The translations under genes were made by a program, and so were the position numbers. DNA of 44,947 bases from UMGS172 sp045578845 (GTDB lineage Bacteria > Bacillota > Clostridia > Oscillospirales > Acutalibacteraceae). The stretch lies in assembly GCA_045578845.1 (NCBI GenBank), contig JAZNLA010000048.1, positions 1 to 44,947 on the forward strand, in the 5' to 3' direction. Each line of letters starts with the position of its first letter. Position 1 is the first letter of the stretch. Below, in pieces: positions 1 to 6,191 of the stretch. The notes under the pieces are model-generated. The model was not told the DNA's origin, searched no databases, and saw nothing but the letters and a program-made list of their open reading frames with translations.

Positions 1-52
1 CTTTGCTCGTTATTGATAAAAAGAAAAAAATCGCAAAATAACCAATCGCTTT

Positions 53-100
53 GCCCCGTTGGGAGTACAGTAATTTCTGCATTCCTAACGGGGCTTTTTT
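53..100 (+). terminator. Intrinsic terminator of a gene left of the window
   Basis: Near-perfect inverted repeat (GCCCCGTTGGGA pairing with TCCTAACGGGGC, arms about 53-64 and 83-94) followed directly by six T on the plus strand (95-100). There is no T-run on the other side, so it ends a rightward transcript entering from outside the window. Confidence 0.7.
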
Positions 101-128
101 CGTTATATCAGGTCTTTTATAGCTTCTT

Positions 129-683
129 TTAATTTCGCAAGCGCCTTTTCTTCGTCATTTTCACAACCGGAACAAATTTCGTCAGCAAGTTCTCTTCCGT
201 TTGTGTGTCCCACAGTGTATCTCTGCCATTGGACAGATACGGAGCCTCCGGTTTGAAGACGAAATTATATGAGAAGAACAGGAGTACTGCAATAAATGCC
301 GTTAATACCCAAACACAAATTTTCGTCAGCAGTTTATCCTTGCCGGAACTGTTATCGACAATACCAAAGTACATCATTTCGATAGCCGTTACCACAAATG
401 TTAGCATCGGCAGTAGTCTGCGGCAGGAAAGAGCGCTAACAATACTCATTACCATGATGAAAAATAGAACAATCAGCACGACCGCCCGCATAGGTGTTGA
501 TCGTATTTTCAGGACGAAAAATAATGTCGGCAACACCGAGAGCAAATAAAACGTTAACAGCACAGGCGAAAGTACAAGAAAGTCTTTTAGATACAAGCCG
601 AGTAAAAGGTTATATGTAAGTGCGATAGCAAAGAAAATGATTCTTGACCTTGTGTTAGTTTTGGATGCTTTTGTAGTCTTCAT
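129..683 (-). CDS. Small multi-pass membrane protein, function unknown
   Basis: A 184-residue protein that I do not recognise. The ATG at 683 follows AAAGGAG at good spacing. About five hydrophobic segments are visible (roughly residues 15-35, 38-58, 67-86, 91-110 and 122-143). They are followed by a hydrophilic, basic C-terminus ending in KKRRLRN. There are no catalytic motifs, cysteine pairs or signal-peptide cleavage site that I can see. It stands alone on the minus strand between a rightward terminator and the tRNA-Leu gene, and a long perfect hairpin (727-761) sits in its presumed 5' leader. Function and partners are unknown. Confidence 0.75.
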   Translation of the reverse strand: MKTTKASKTNTRSRIIFFAIALTYNLLLGLYLKDFLVLSPVLLTFYLLSVLPTLFFVLKIRSTPMRAVVLIVLFFIMVMSIVSALSCRRLLPMLTFVVTAIEMMYFGIVDNSSGKDKLLTKICVWVLTAFIAVLLFFSYNFVFKPEAPYLSNGRDTLWDTQTEENLLTKFVPVVKMTKKRRLRN

Positions 684-726
684 TTCAAAATCTCCTTTAT
701 GTACGAAAATTCTTTGAAACGAAGAA

Positions 727-761
727 GTGGCAGTACAGAGCGACTAACTCTGTACTGCCAC
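727..761. repeat. Perfect 14-bp hairpin upstream of the membrane protein gene
   Basis: GTGGCAGTACAGAG at 727-740 pairs without mismatch with 748-761 across a 7-nt loop. It lies 44 bp upstream of the start codon of the minus-strand membrane protein gene. The minus-strand 3' flank is only weakly T-rich (TTCTTCG), so it is either a poor terminator or a leader structure or operator. Confidence 0.6.
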
Positions 762-798
762 AAACAAAGGCTTATTTAACATCTTTTAAGAAAACAAC

Positions 799-838
799 AA
801 ACCCGAACGTTTCACCGATAGGTAAAAGGTTCGGGTTT
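799..838 (-). terminator. Probable terminator of tRNA-Leu
   Basis: AAACCCGAAC (799-808) is the exact reverse complement of GTTCGGGTTT (829-838), with a 20-nt loop. Read on the minus strand it lies 9 nt after the encoded CCA end of the tRNA and is followed by GTTGTTTTC. Confidence 0.55.
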
Positions 839-846
839 GAATGCTT

Positions 847-933
847 TGGTGCCGCTGACCGGACTTGAACCGGTATGGTATTTCTACCGAGGGATTTTAA
901 GTCCCTTGTGTCTGCCGATTTCACCACAGCGGC
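847..933 (-). tRNA. tRNA-Leu (anticodon UAA)
   Basis: The minus-strand 87-nt sequence folds as a class II tRNA. The acceptor 5' GCCGCTG pairs with CAGCGGC, followed by discriminator A and an encoded CCA (847-849 complement). The anticodon stem AGGGA/TCCCT closes the loop CTTAAAA, giving anticodon UAA. The long variable arm (TCGGTAGAAATACCA) is as expected for leucine, and the T-loop GGTTCAAGTCC is intact. It carries its own consensus promoter just upstream. The mobile element lies on the 5' side of this gene, so the tRNA 3' end is not its attachment site. Confidence 0.96.
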
Positions 934-943
934 GTACTACGAT

Positions 944-972
944 ATTATAGCCTCAAATTTAGTTTGTGTCAA
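944..972 (-). promoter_or_regulatory. Consensus sigma-A promoter of tRNA-Leu
   Basis: On the minus strand TTGACA (972-967) and TATAAT (949-944) are separated by exactly 17 nt. The -10 ends 10 nt before the tRNA 5' end. Both hexamers match the consensus perfectly, so the chromosomal flank is intact up to this point. Confidence 0.9.
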
Positions 973-1012
973 CATATTTTTAAAATTTTTTACTATAAAA
1001 TTTTTGTTGTTT

Positions 1013-1066
1013 AAAAAACAAAACACTATATTGGGGCACCCTACATAAAGAAGTAGGATGCCCCAA
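1013..1066 (-). terminator. Terminator-like hairpin at the left end of the element
   Basis: Arms 1031-1044 and 1053-1066 (TTGGGGCAcCCTAC with GTAGGaTGCCCCAA) pair with one mismatch over an 8-nt loop. On the minus strand the hairpin is followed by ATATAGTGTTTTGTTTTTT. It lies about 57 bp after the restored end of the recombinase frame, so it probably terminates the leftward mobilization transcript. It could also be part of the element terminus. Confidence 0.6.
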
Positions 1067-1122
1067 GCGGTGGCTTTGTATCTCAATTTAATATTGTTGT
1101 AATTTAACGGTGTAGCCATAGG

Positions 1123-1242
1123 CTATGCCGTTTTTGCCTTTAAGTAAGGCTTTTTCTTAATATGCTCTTGAAAGTGTTCTTCCATTTCTTCGGCGGTAGG
1201 CTCTCTAACAATGCCGACACCGTTGTAATGGATTTCAACCTT
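1123..1242 (-). pseudogene. Out-of-frame C-terminal tail of the recombinase
   Basis: 39 codons in the +1 frame relative to the recombinase, beginning KVEIHYNGVG and ending KAKTA before a TAG. They continue the recombinase where its frame stops, since large serine recombinases of this group end with a K-V-x-I-x-Y-N stretch. There is no independent start or RBS, so this is a detached fragment, not a separate gene. It may reflect a real mutation or a one-base sequencing error. Confidence 0.75.
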
Positions 1243-2803
1243 CCTGATGACGCTTGCCGTCTTTGGTTTCGGGTGCGGACACCACGATTTTCTCAATAAA
1301 CTCGTGTACTAATTCGGGTGTGAGGACATTAAGGCGGGTAATCTGCTTTGCCTTGTCAATAAACCTCTGCAAGCCTTCGGTTTTGATTTTAGCGGTTTCA
1401 AGTTCTTCTTCCAAAATCGGAATACGCTCTTTTAACTCACCTTGCTCATTTTCAAGCGATATTGACATTGTTGCGAAGCGATCATCGCTAACTTTACCCG
1501 TTGCATTATCCTCGTAGAGTTTTTGGATAACCCCGTCAATCTCCCGAACACGCACCTTTGCTTTGTCAAGTTCTCGGCGTTTCTCTGCAAGTTCTTTCCT
1601 ATGCTTTTCGCCAAATTCGTCTAACTGCTTTTGTGCAAATAACTTCTCATAGGTCTGCACATACCATAATACCCTTTGCATACTTTCAAGCACAAGGCTC
1701 TCAACTACTTTTTCTCGGATATAGTGGGCAGAGCATACATTGGAATTTTTGCGATATGCAGAGCAGAAAAAGTAGGCTTGCTCCCGCTTGTAGTTATTGG
1801 TTACGCTGTAATACAGTTTCTCACCACAATCGGCACAGTAGAGCAGTCCCGAAAACATACTGACTATTCCGCTTTTTGCAGGTCTGCGACGGTGTTTGCG
1901 AAGTTCTTGCACCAACTCAAAGGTTTCTCGGTCAATGATGGCGGGATGGGTGTTTTTAAATATCTGCCATTCCTCCTGCGGTCTTTCATATCTCTTTTTC
2001 AACTTGAAAGATTTAGAAGTATATCGGAAGTTGACAGTATCTCCGCAATACTCTTGCTTGTCAAGAATATTTGATACGGTGTCTGCAACCCAACCGTATG
2101 GAATAGCAGGTGGTTTACTGCATTTTCTGCCGATACTGTTCCAATATTCCGTAGGTGTCAGTACCTTTTCCGCACGAAGCCTTTTGGCTATCTGTGTCGG
2201 TCCAAGTCCCGATACACAAAGTTCAAATATTCGTTTTACTACCTTTGCGGCAGGCTCATCAACTATCCACAAATCTTTATCGTCAGGACTTTTCATATAT
2301 CCAAACGGTGGATTTGTGGTCAGCGGTTTGCCCGACATACCCTTGCTTTGCATTACCCTACGCACCTTGTCGCTGGTATTTTTTGCGTGCCATTCGTTAA
2401 ATAAATCCTGCATAGGAACAATATCGCTGATACCTTTGGCGGTGTCGATGTTATCCATTATGGCGATATATCGAATATCCAAACGGACAAAATCTTCTTC
2501 CAAAAGCTGACCGACAACAAGACGGTTTCTGCCAAGTCGGGAATGGTCTTTTACAACGATAGTACCTATCATACCCTGCTCGGCAAGTTCCATTATTTCC
2601 ATAAATGCCGGTCTTGTAAAGGTAACTCCCGAAAATCCATCATCATAAAAGAAACGGGGATTAGGTAGTTTATTGTCCTTTGCATACTTTTCAAGAATAG
2701 CTTTTTGGTTTTGAATACTGCCCGATATTCCGTCTTTCTCGTCATCACGGGAGAGTCGTGCATATAGGGCGGTAATTCGTTTATCTGACTGTAATTTGCT
2801 CAT
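1235..2803 (-). CDS. Large serine recombinase (TnpX/TndX-like), C-terminally frameshifted
   Basis: The site-specific recombinase expected to excise and integrate the element. The N-terminal resolvase domain has YARLS with Ser18 as presumed nucleophile and the downstream HSRLGRN region. A recombinase domain follows (about 165-290), then a zinc ribbon with CADC and a second Cys pair (about 320-365) and a coiled coil (about 385-490). The frame ends at 1235 after RHQEG. Reading on in the +1 frame gives a natural continuation, KVEIHYNGVGIV and about 27 more residues, to a stop at 1123. Such a tail is usual in this family. One extra G in the run at about 1243-1248 (minus strand CAGGAAGG) explains this, so the visible 522-residue protein lacks the last 39 residues. 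The start ATG is supported by AAAGGAG. Confidence 0.85.
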   Translation of the reverse strand: MSKLQSDKRITALYARLSRDDEKDGISGSIQNQKAILEKYAKDNKLPNPRFFYDDGFSGVTFTRPAFMEIMELAEQGMIGTIVVKDHSRLGRNRLVVGQLLEEDFVRLDIRYIAIMDNIDTAKGISDIVPMQDLFNEWHAKNTSDKVRRVMQSKGMSGKPLTTNPPFGYMKSPDDKDLWIVDEPAAKVVKRIFELCVSGLGPTQIAKRLRAEKVLTPTEYWNSIGRKCSKPPAIPYGWVADTVSNILDKQEYCGDTVNFRYTSKSFKLKKRYERPQEEWQIFKNTHPAIIDRETFELVQELRKHRRRPAKSGIVSMFSGLLYCADCGEKLYYSVTNNYKREQAYFFCSAYRKNSNVCSAHYIREKVVESLVLESMQRVLWYVQTYEKLFAQKQLDEFGEKHRKELAEKRRELDKAKVRVREIDGVIQKLYEDNATGKVSDDRFATMSISLENEQGELKERIPILEEELETAKIKTEGLQRFIDKAKQITRLNVLTPELVHEFIEKIVVSAPETKDGKRHQEG

Positions 2804-2815
2804 TTTGCTCCTTTC

Positions 2816-2869
2816 CGCAGCCAGATATGATACGATTTGTAGGTGTTATTATAATATCATATCTGCCGC
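2816..2869 (-). promoter_or_regulatory. Long inverted repeat over the recombinase promoter region
   Basis: CAGATATGATA (2822-2832) is mirrored by TATCATATCTG (2855-2865), and the match extends imperfectly outward to give arms of about 15 nt around a 22-nt centre. A TATAAT hexamer (minus strand 2853-2848) lies inside the dyad, but no good -35 is visible at 17 nt. It sits 13 bp before the recombinase start codon, so it could be an operator (for example for autoregulation) or an mRNA hairpin beside the RBS. Confidence 0.55.
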
Positions 2870-2906
2870 TAAACTTCAACACTTTAATGCGGTAAATTGA
2901 AAGTTT

Positions 2907-3179
2907 TTACATCTTATTCAAAATTATTCGTTGTGTTTTTTCTTGCAGGCTTTCGCTTGCAGCTTGGTTAAAATGACTTGATACCGAGTAAACAGTACCG
3001 CCGATTTCCATATCAAAATCGAGTGGATAGGGGTATCTGCTTTTACGAAACCAAGCAATTCTTTCCTCTTTTGTCATTGCAAGAAGAATTACCGTTGTTT
3101 CTTCAATGGCTTTATGAATATCCTTAAAATCGTCAATCGGATCACCTTGCTCGTCAAGGTAAAGGACATTATCTTTCAT
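2907..3179 (-). CDS. TnpW-like transposon protein with N-terminal extension
   Basis: A 90-residue protein. The C-terminal half, with EIGGTVYSVSSHFNQ followed by a short charged helix ending in IILNKM, resembles the small TnpW family carried by Tn4451-type and related Clostridial elements. The family has no established biochemical role. The N-terminal 55 residues (acidic, then MTKEERIAWFRKSRYPYP) make it longer than the TnpW proteins I know of, which are about 60 residues. Its ATG overlaps the relaxase stop by 4 nt (ATGA), indicating translational coupling within the mobilization operon. The family call is from motif memory and is moderate. Confidence 0.6.
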   Translation of the reverse strand: MKDNVLYLDEQGDPIDDFKDIHKAIEETTVILLAMTKEERIAWFRKSRYPYPLDFDMEIGGTVYSVSSHFNQAASESLQEKTQRIILNKM

Positions 3180-4540
3180 CGTGTTTCACGCTCCTTCCGT
3201 GTTCTGTTGGTCTTTTTGTTTTGCATTTCTTCTTTGGCTCTGTCGTCGTTAGCGAAGAACATATCCGTCTTTTCTTGAATTTTAACCGAGCGTTCCTCAA
3301 TGCCTTTGTTGAGCTTTAACTGCTTTCGCAAGGCGGTGATTTGTTCTGTTATTTCAGATTTTTCCTCACGCAACACTTCTTTTTCGGCAGGTGTCGCTCT
3401 GCGAATTTTGTTCTGCAATTTCTTGCGAACTCCGATAAGCCTTTCCATACTGCCCTCAATATTCTTTCGGTCGGCATACAAATCCTCAATGGTTTCAATA
3501 TGCTTATCACCCATATACCGCACTTGTGCAGACAGCTCATCTAACTTTCGCAAGTCCTCTTTAAGATAGGGACTTGTAGGTTTGTAATTGCTCTTTTCAG
3601 GCAGTACACCGAGCAAATAGCAGTAGTGCAGATACAGTCGGTAGATATGACTTGTCCTGCGAAATGGTTTATACCATTCCCGTAAACTACTTGGCATTTG
3701 CGGCGGATAGGTTATCTCGGCTCTGCGGTTTCCGTAGTAGGCACGGGCACCCATATTCCTTTTTAAGTTTTCGGGTGTCCAACTTTCATCAAGGGTATCC
3801 AATCGGGTAAAGTGTTCATACTGCGGCAATCGTATTTTCCAATGCTTACCCGTAAAGTCGGTAATATATCCTTTTCGCCTTAAATAATCTTCCATATAAT
3901 ACGAAGTGCGGCTGAAGTTAGCGGCTTCTTTGACATCCTCACGGTACACATTGTATCGTGTAGGCTTACCGCTTTTTTCATCAAGCCATATTTGTCGGCT
4001 CGGTGCTTTTCGGGATTTATTTATGACCGACAAGCCGTGTTCGGCACAGATACGGTCAGATACATCACGAAGTCTTTTTCGCTCGGTATTGGAATAGTTA
4101 TACTTACCGCCGTCTATATAGGACACCGAATTAAAGCAGAAATGGTTATGCAAGTGGTCTTTGTCAAGGTGGGTAGTAACGATAATTTGAAACCGATCAC
4201 CCCACATTTTCTTTGCGGTTTGCAGTCCTATTTCATGTGCTTCTTTAGGTGTAACCTCATCCGGCTTAAAGCTCTGATACCCGTGCCAAGCGATATATCC
4301 GTCATCTTTTCCATACTGCTTTTTGGTTAGTATCATTTGCTGTAAGGCGATTTCTTTTAGGCAGTTGATAGACGAAACATATTCGCCCTGCTCGGTTGCT
4401 TCAGGTCGGCTGACATAGGAAAACACATTGTAAAAATCCTGCAAGTCATTTTCTTTAGCTATGGTCTTTTCGGGATTTTCTACATAGGCAATGAGGTCTT
4501 TCAGCCTTCCTTTGATATGCCATAGTGAAGTGGTAGCCAT
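3176..4540 (-). CDS. MOBP-type relaxase / mobilization nuclease
   Basis: A 454-residue relaxase that would nick at oriT and pilot the strand during mobilization. Tyr19 in LIAYVENPEKT is the likely nicking tyrosine (motif I). The metal-binding motif III is visible as HLDKDHLHNHF at 124-134, with His129, His131 and His133. The C-terminal third (from about 310) is charged and coiled-coil-like, ending in a basic tail (RTRKERETR). The start ATG at 4540 overlaps the last base of the upstream mobC stop (TAATG). A candidate oriT lies upstream of mobC, the usual arrangement. There is no coupling protein or type IV secretion gene in the element, so it depends on a helper. Confidence 0.9.
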   Translation of the reverse strand: MATTSLWHIKGRLKDLIAYVENPEKTIAKENDLQDFYNVFSYVSRPEATEQGEYVSSINCLKEIALQQMILTKKQYGKDDGYIAWHGYQSFKPDEVTPKEAHEIGLQTAKKMWGDRFQIIVTTHLDKDHLHNHFCFNSVSYIDGGKYNYSNTERKRLRDVSDRICAEHGLSVINKSRKAPSRQIWLDEKSGKPTRYNVYREDVKEAANFSRTSYYMEDYLRRKGYITDFTGKHWKIRLPQYEHFTRLDTLDESWTPENLKRNMGARAYYGNRRAEITYPPQMPSSLREWYKPFRRTSHIYRLYLHYCYLLGVLPEKSNYKPTSPYLKEDLRKLDELSAQVRYMGDKHIETIEDLYADRKNIEGSMERLIGVRKKLQNKIRRATPAEKEVLREEKSEITEQITALRKQLKLNKGIEERSVKIQEKTDMFFANDDRAKEEMQNKKTNRTRKERETR

Positions 4541-4833
4541 TATCCCACCTCCTGCAAATCAAGTATAAGGCACTCGATTTCTTTGCAGATTTCTAATGCA
4601 GAAGGCTCAAACTCTGCACATTCTTTGAAGCCTTTATGGACTAAGTAGAGGGTATTTAATAATTCCCAAAATTCCCGTGTAGGCTTTGCTTTGGGTGTTC
4701 GCCCTTTGCAAAGCTGACGTATGAACTCATTTTGTGACAGACCGCATAGGTCAGCACAGTATTTAAGTTTTTGATTTTCTTCTTCGGTCAGCCTTAAACT
4801 TATGACCTTTTTATCACTTTGTTTTTTGCTCAA
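4540..4833 (-). CDS. MobC-like relaxosome accessory protein
   Basis: A 97-residue protein. The N-terminus KKVISLRLTEEENQKLKYCA, followed by a helix with GLSQNEFIRQL, has the beta-helix-helix pattern of ribbon-helix-helix DNA-binding proteins. That is typical of MobC accessory proteins that bind oriT. It directly precedes the relaxase (1-nt overlap) and follows the inverted-repeat region proposed as oriT. The start is TTG at 4833, since AAGGAG lies 8 nt upstream and the only nearby ATG is closed by a stop after two codons. It could also repress the mob promoter, as many RHH proteins do. Confidence 0.75.
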   Translation of the reverse strand: MSKKQSDKKVISLRLTEEENQKLKYCADLCGLSQNEFIRQLCKGRTPKAKPTREFWELLNTLYLVHKGFKECAEFEPSALEICKEIECLILDLQEVG

Positions 4834-4878
4834 AATATCATCTCCTTATCTTAAATTTTGTGTTTTCATAGGGGTATT

Positions 4879-4947
4879 CAGGGGACTTCCCCTGAGTATA
4901 GTCCACACGCCTTTAGGCTGTGGATTTGGATTTTGGTATCAAAATCC
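4879..4947. other. Candidate oriT: three consecutive inverted repeats
   Basis: Three dyads follow one another in the non-coding gap upstream of mobC. CAGGGG/CCCCTG are at 4879-4894 (6 bp, 4-nt loop). CCACA-c-GCCT/AGGCTGTGG are at 4903-4923 (9 bp, one bulge). GGATTTTG/CAAAATCC are at 4928-4947 (8 bp, 4-nt loop). Clustered hairpins just upstream of mobC-relaxase are the usual form of an origin of transfer. The nic site itself cannot be identified by reading. Confidence 0.55.
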
Positions 4948-5024
4948 GATGCTCGCTATACCTGTGGACAGGCATAGTTCTTTCTCCCCAATTTACTCCT
5001 CATTCTCATAAATCCGTTCTTTTA

Positions 5025-5056
5025 ACCGTCACCCGAACCGTCACGCATACCGTCAC
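5025..5056. repeat. Three direct repeats ACCGTCAC at 12-bp period
   Basis: Identical octamers ACCGTCAC start at 5025, 5037 and 5049, an exact 12-bp period, with variable 4-nt spacers. The last copy overlaps the stop codon of the small gene at 5053. They lie 80-110 bp from the candidate oriT. On the minus strand they also read as V-T-V repeats in an open +1 frame, so they may be either protein-binding iterons or a relic of coding sequence. Confidence 0.7.
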
Positions 5057-5364
5057 TCTTTGTATCGGTAATTGGTTAACTCTATCAGCCTTTTTCGGTT
5101 AGTGCGGCGGAAACGAACAGTAATATGTTTTCGGTAGAAATAATCGAAATCATATTTGTTCAGTAGTTTGGTGACAGTATTCGGCGGGGTGGTACTGTCA
5201 CCAAGTTCCTCTAACAATTCCGTTGCCGAGCCTATCCAATATCTGCGGCTTTGGGCAAACGGGATTACTTTCCGAAGAAAAGGGTGGTTGGCGGTCATTA
5301 TTGGTTCTCCCTTTGGCTTATCCGTTCCAAGCACTTCTGCAACTATTCTTTCGCCTTTGGTCAT
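5053..5364 (-). CDS. Small winged-helix-like mobile-element protein
   Basis: 103 residues from the ATG at 5364, chosen because AGAGGAAG lies 7 nt upstream; in-frame starts further out (to 5397) lack this. The core, W-I-G-S-A-T-E-L-L followed by TPPNTVTKLLNKY and a KHITVRFRRTNRKRLIEL segment, looks like the C-terminal winged-helix module found at the end of plasmid and phage replication primase/ATPase proteins. Here it is freestanding, and no helicase or primase domain precedes it. It may be a remnant or an independent DNA-binding protein. It leads the leftward mob gene run. Confidence 0.6.
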   Translation of the reverse strand: MTKGERIVAEVLGTDKPKGEPIMTANHPFLRKVIPFAQSRRYWIGSATELLEELGDSTTPPNTVTKLLNKYDFDYFYRKHITVRFRRTNRKRLIELTNYRYKE

Positions 5365-5658
5365 CACATCACTTCCTCTCATTTCAATTTGGCTCACAGT
5401 TGGCTCAAAATACTATGCAAAGCAGTTGTTTGTGTCATATTGGCATAGCCGCACACCCGTATTTGTTCCTATCCGAGAATCTCACTCCGAAGTCGCCTTG
5501 CTCATATCATCGCAAAGTCGTATCCTTTAGGGTGGCGGGTATTCAGTTGTCAAGGTGCTAAGGCTTTTTTGCCCCTCAATAAGTAGCCAGCGAGAAGGTC
5601 GAAAAGATTAACTCTTTCGGAATAATTCATAGAAAGTTTATATTTTCGGGCAAAACAA
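5365..5658. other. Gene-free leader stretch between attenuator and mob genes
   Basis: About 290 bp without a convincing gene on either strand. Open frames here lack ribosome-binding sites. A TTGACA hexamer on the minus strand (5553-5548) has no acceptable -10 at 16-18 nt. The stretch would be transcribed from the 5943-5915 promoter only if the terminator at 5659-5730 is read through. A lost cargo gene once placed behind that attenuator would explain the gap, but nothing in the sequence proves it. Confidence 0.4.
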
Positions 5659-5730
5659 AAAGCCGATACATAGACATCAAAAACCGGCGGGAGTTATACT
5701 CTCGCTTCAAATGATGTATGTATCGGCTTT
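5649..5730 (-). terminator. Attenuator-type terminator in the leftward leader
   Basis: On the minus strand AAAGCCGATACATA...CATCA (5730-5712) pairs with TGATG...TATGTATCGGCTTT (5679-5659). This gives about 19 bp with one 2-nt bulge, enclosing a smaller hairpin, and TTTTTGTTTTG follows. The 5' arm is the 3' part of an 18-codon leader frame, so translation would disrupt the terminator. Confidence 0.7.
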
Positions 5731-5763
5731 GAAATTCAAAGACGGGACTGTTTCCTTATCCAT
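5707..5763 (-). CDS. 18-codon leader peptide overlapping the terminator arm
   Basis: ATG at 5763 to TGA at 5707, beginning MDKETVPSLNF. It starts directly after the stop codon of the preceding 34-codon frame (TGA-ATG), so the two would be translationally coupled, with AGGTG just upstream. Codons 12-17 form the 5' arm of the terminator at 5649-5730. This is the geometry of ribosome-mediated transcription attenuation, in which a ribosome that stalls in or covers the arm lets RNA polymerase pass. The peptide is too short to assign to a family; the call rests on layout. Confidence 0.5.
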   Translation of the reverse strand: MDKETVPSLNFKADTYII

Positions 5764-5868
5764 TCACCTGCTAACAGTACCAAACGCATATAGTGGTGGA
5801 TAACGGTATTTTCTCATAGCATACCGCAGGCATTGGGCGACTATTGTTTTCAAGTCGCTTCTTCTCAT
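5764..5868 (-). CDS. 34-codon leader frame, unknown peptide
   Basis: ATG at 5868, beginning MRRSDLKTIV and ending GTVSR, the first open frame downstream of the leftward promoter (start of transcription expected near 5908). The upstream AAAAAG is only a weak ribosome-binding site. The peptide is basic and Tyr/Arg-rich. Its stop abuts the ATG of the 18-codon leader. I do not recognise it. It could be a regulatory leader or the remnant of a longer protein. Confidence 0.45.
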   Translation of the reverse strand: MRRSDLKTIVAQCLRYAMRKYRYPPLYAFGTVSR

Positions 5869-5889
5869 ATCTTTTTATTCAGTTGTAGT

Positions 5890-5943
5890 GTGACAGTCAA
5901 ACTGTCACAAATATATTATACAGAAAATATGTTCGATTGTCAA
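5890..5943 (-). promoter_or_regulatory. Consensus promoter with palindromic operator, possibly divergent
   Basis: The minus strand reads TTGACA (5943-5938), 17 nt, TATAAT (5920-5915), a perfect consensus. Immediately downstream, covering the expected +1, is the palindrome GTGACAGT-CAA-ACTGTCAC (5890-5908). A degenerate relative lies beside the -35 (about 5939-5955). On the plus strand GTGACA (5890-5895), 18 nt, TATTAT (5914-5919) could serve a divergent transcript. The regulator is not identified. Confidence 0.75.
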
Positions 5944-5972
5944 GCTGACTATCACATTTTTCAACAAATGTC

Positions 5973-6004
5973 AAGGCTTTTTTTAGAAAAGCCTTTATTT
6001 TTTT
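5973..6004 (+). terminator. Terminator in the rightward leader
   Basis: AAGGCTTTT (5973-5981) and AAAAGCCTT (5987-5995) form a 9-bp stem with a 5-nt loop, followed by TATTTTTTT on the plus strand. There is no T-run on the other strand. No rightward gene ends here, so it is either an early attenuator of a transcript started near 5925 or a barrier against readthrough. Confidence 0.6.
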
Positions 6005-6016
6005 GAGTTAATAATA

Positions 6017-6170
6017 CTTGCCAAGCAAATCTAAATATAGAAAAGGTTTTTCTTTTTTACAAGGGATTATTATGCCCTTTTATTTTGTTACCCAATTTGA
6101 ATTTGGCAAAAATGCAATTCCACTTGGGTAGCATAAGGGATTCCTTTTCTATTTAAGATTTGTTTGGCGA
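6017..6170 (+). promoter_or_regulatory. Large dyad structure in the leader of the adenylate-forming ligase
   Basis: Outer arms at about 6017-6046 and 6142-6170 (GCCAAGCAAATCT... against ...AGATTTGTTTGGC, continuing through TATAGAAAAGG/CCTTTTCTAT) pair over nearly 28 nt with a few bulges. An inner TACCCAA/TTGGGTA stem (about 6089-6095 with 6124-6130) overlaps the leader peptide. With the terminator at 6192-6219 this forms a complete attenuator-like leader. Confidence 0.55.
6072..6131 (+). CDS. 19-codon leader peptide upstream of the ligase gene
   Basis: AAGGGA sits 5 nt before ATG at 6072. The frame begins MPFYFVTQFEF and stops with TAG at 6129-6131. It lies inside the large dyad (6017-6170) and ahead of a strong terminator, in the arrangement of translated leader peptides that control drug-resistance or amino-acid genes. 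A stalled ribosome would change which stems can form. I cannot match the peptide to a known leader. Confidence 0.5.
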   Translation: MPFYFVTQFEFGKNAIPLG

Positions 6171-6191
6171 CAATCGGAGTTGCGTTTTTCG

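Noticed and set aside
847..933. tRNA-Leu as the attachment site of the mobile element
   Set aside because: The element lies on the 5' side beyond an intact promoter, no copy of the tRNA 3' end was noticed at the right end, and the integrase is a serine rather than a tyrosine recombinase.
937..1119. 60-codon frame at the left end of the element
   Set aside because: It overlaps the tRNA promoter and the terminator hairpin, has no RBS, and gives a low-complexity product.
1235..1260. Programmed ribosomal frameshift in the recombinase
   Set aside because: Although an SD-like AGGAAGG precedes the stop, the P-site codon GGT would slip to GTT, a poor match. An indel or sequencing error is simpler.
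5538..5553. TTGACA on the minus strand as a second mob promoter
   Set aside because: No -10-like hexamer occurs at 16-18 nt, so there is no support beyond the -35 match.
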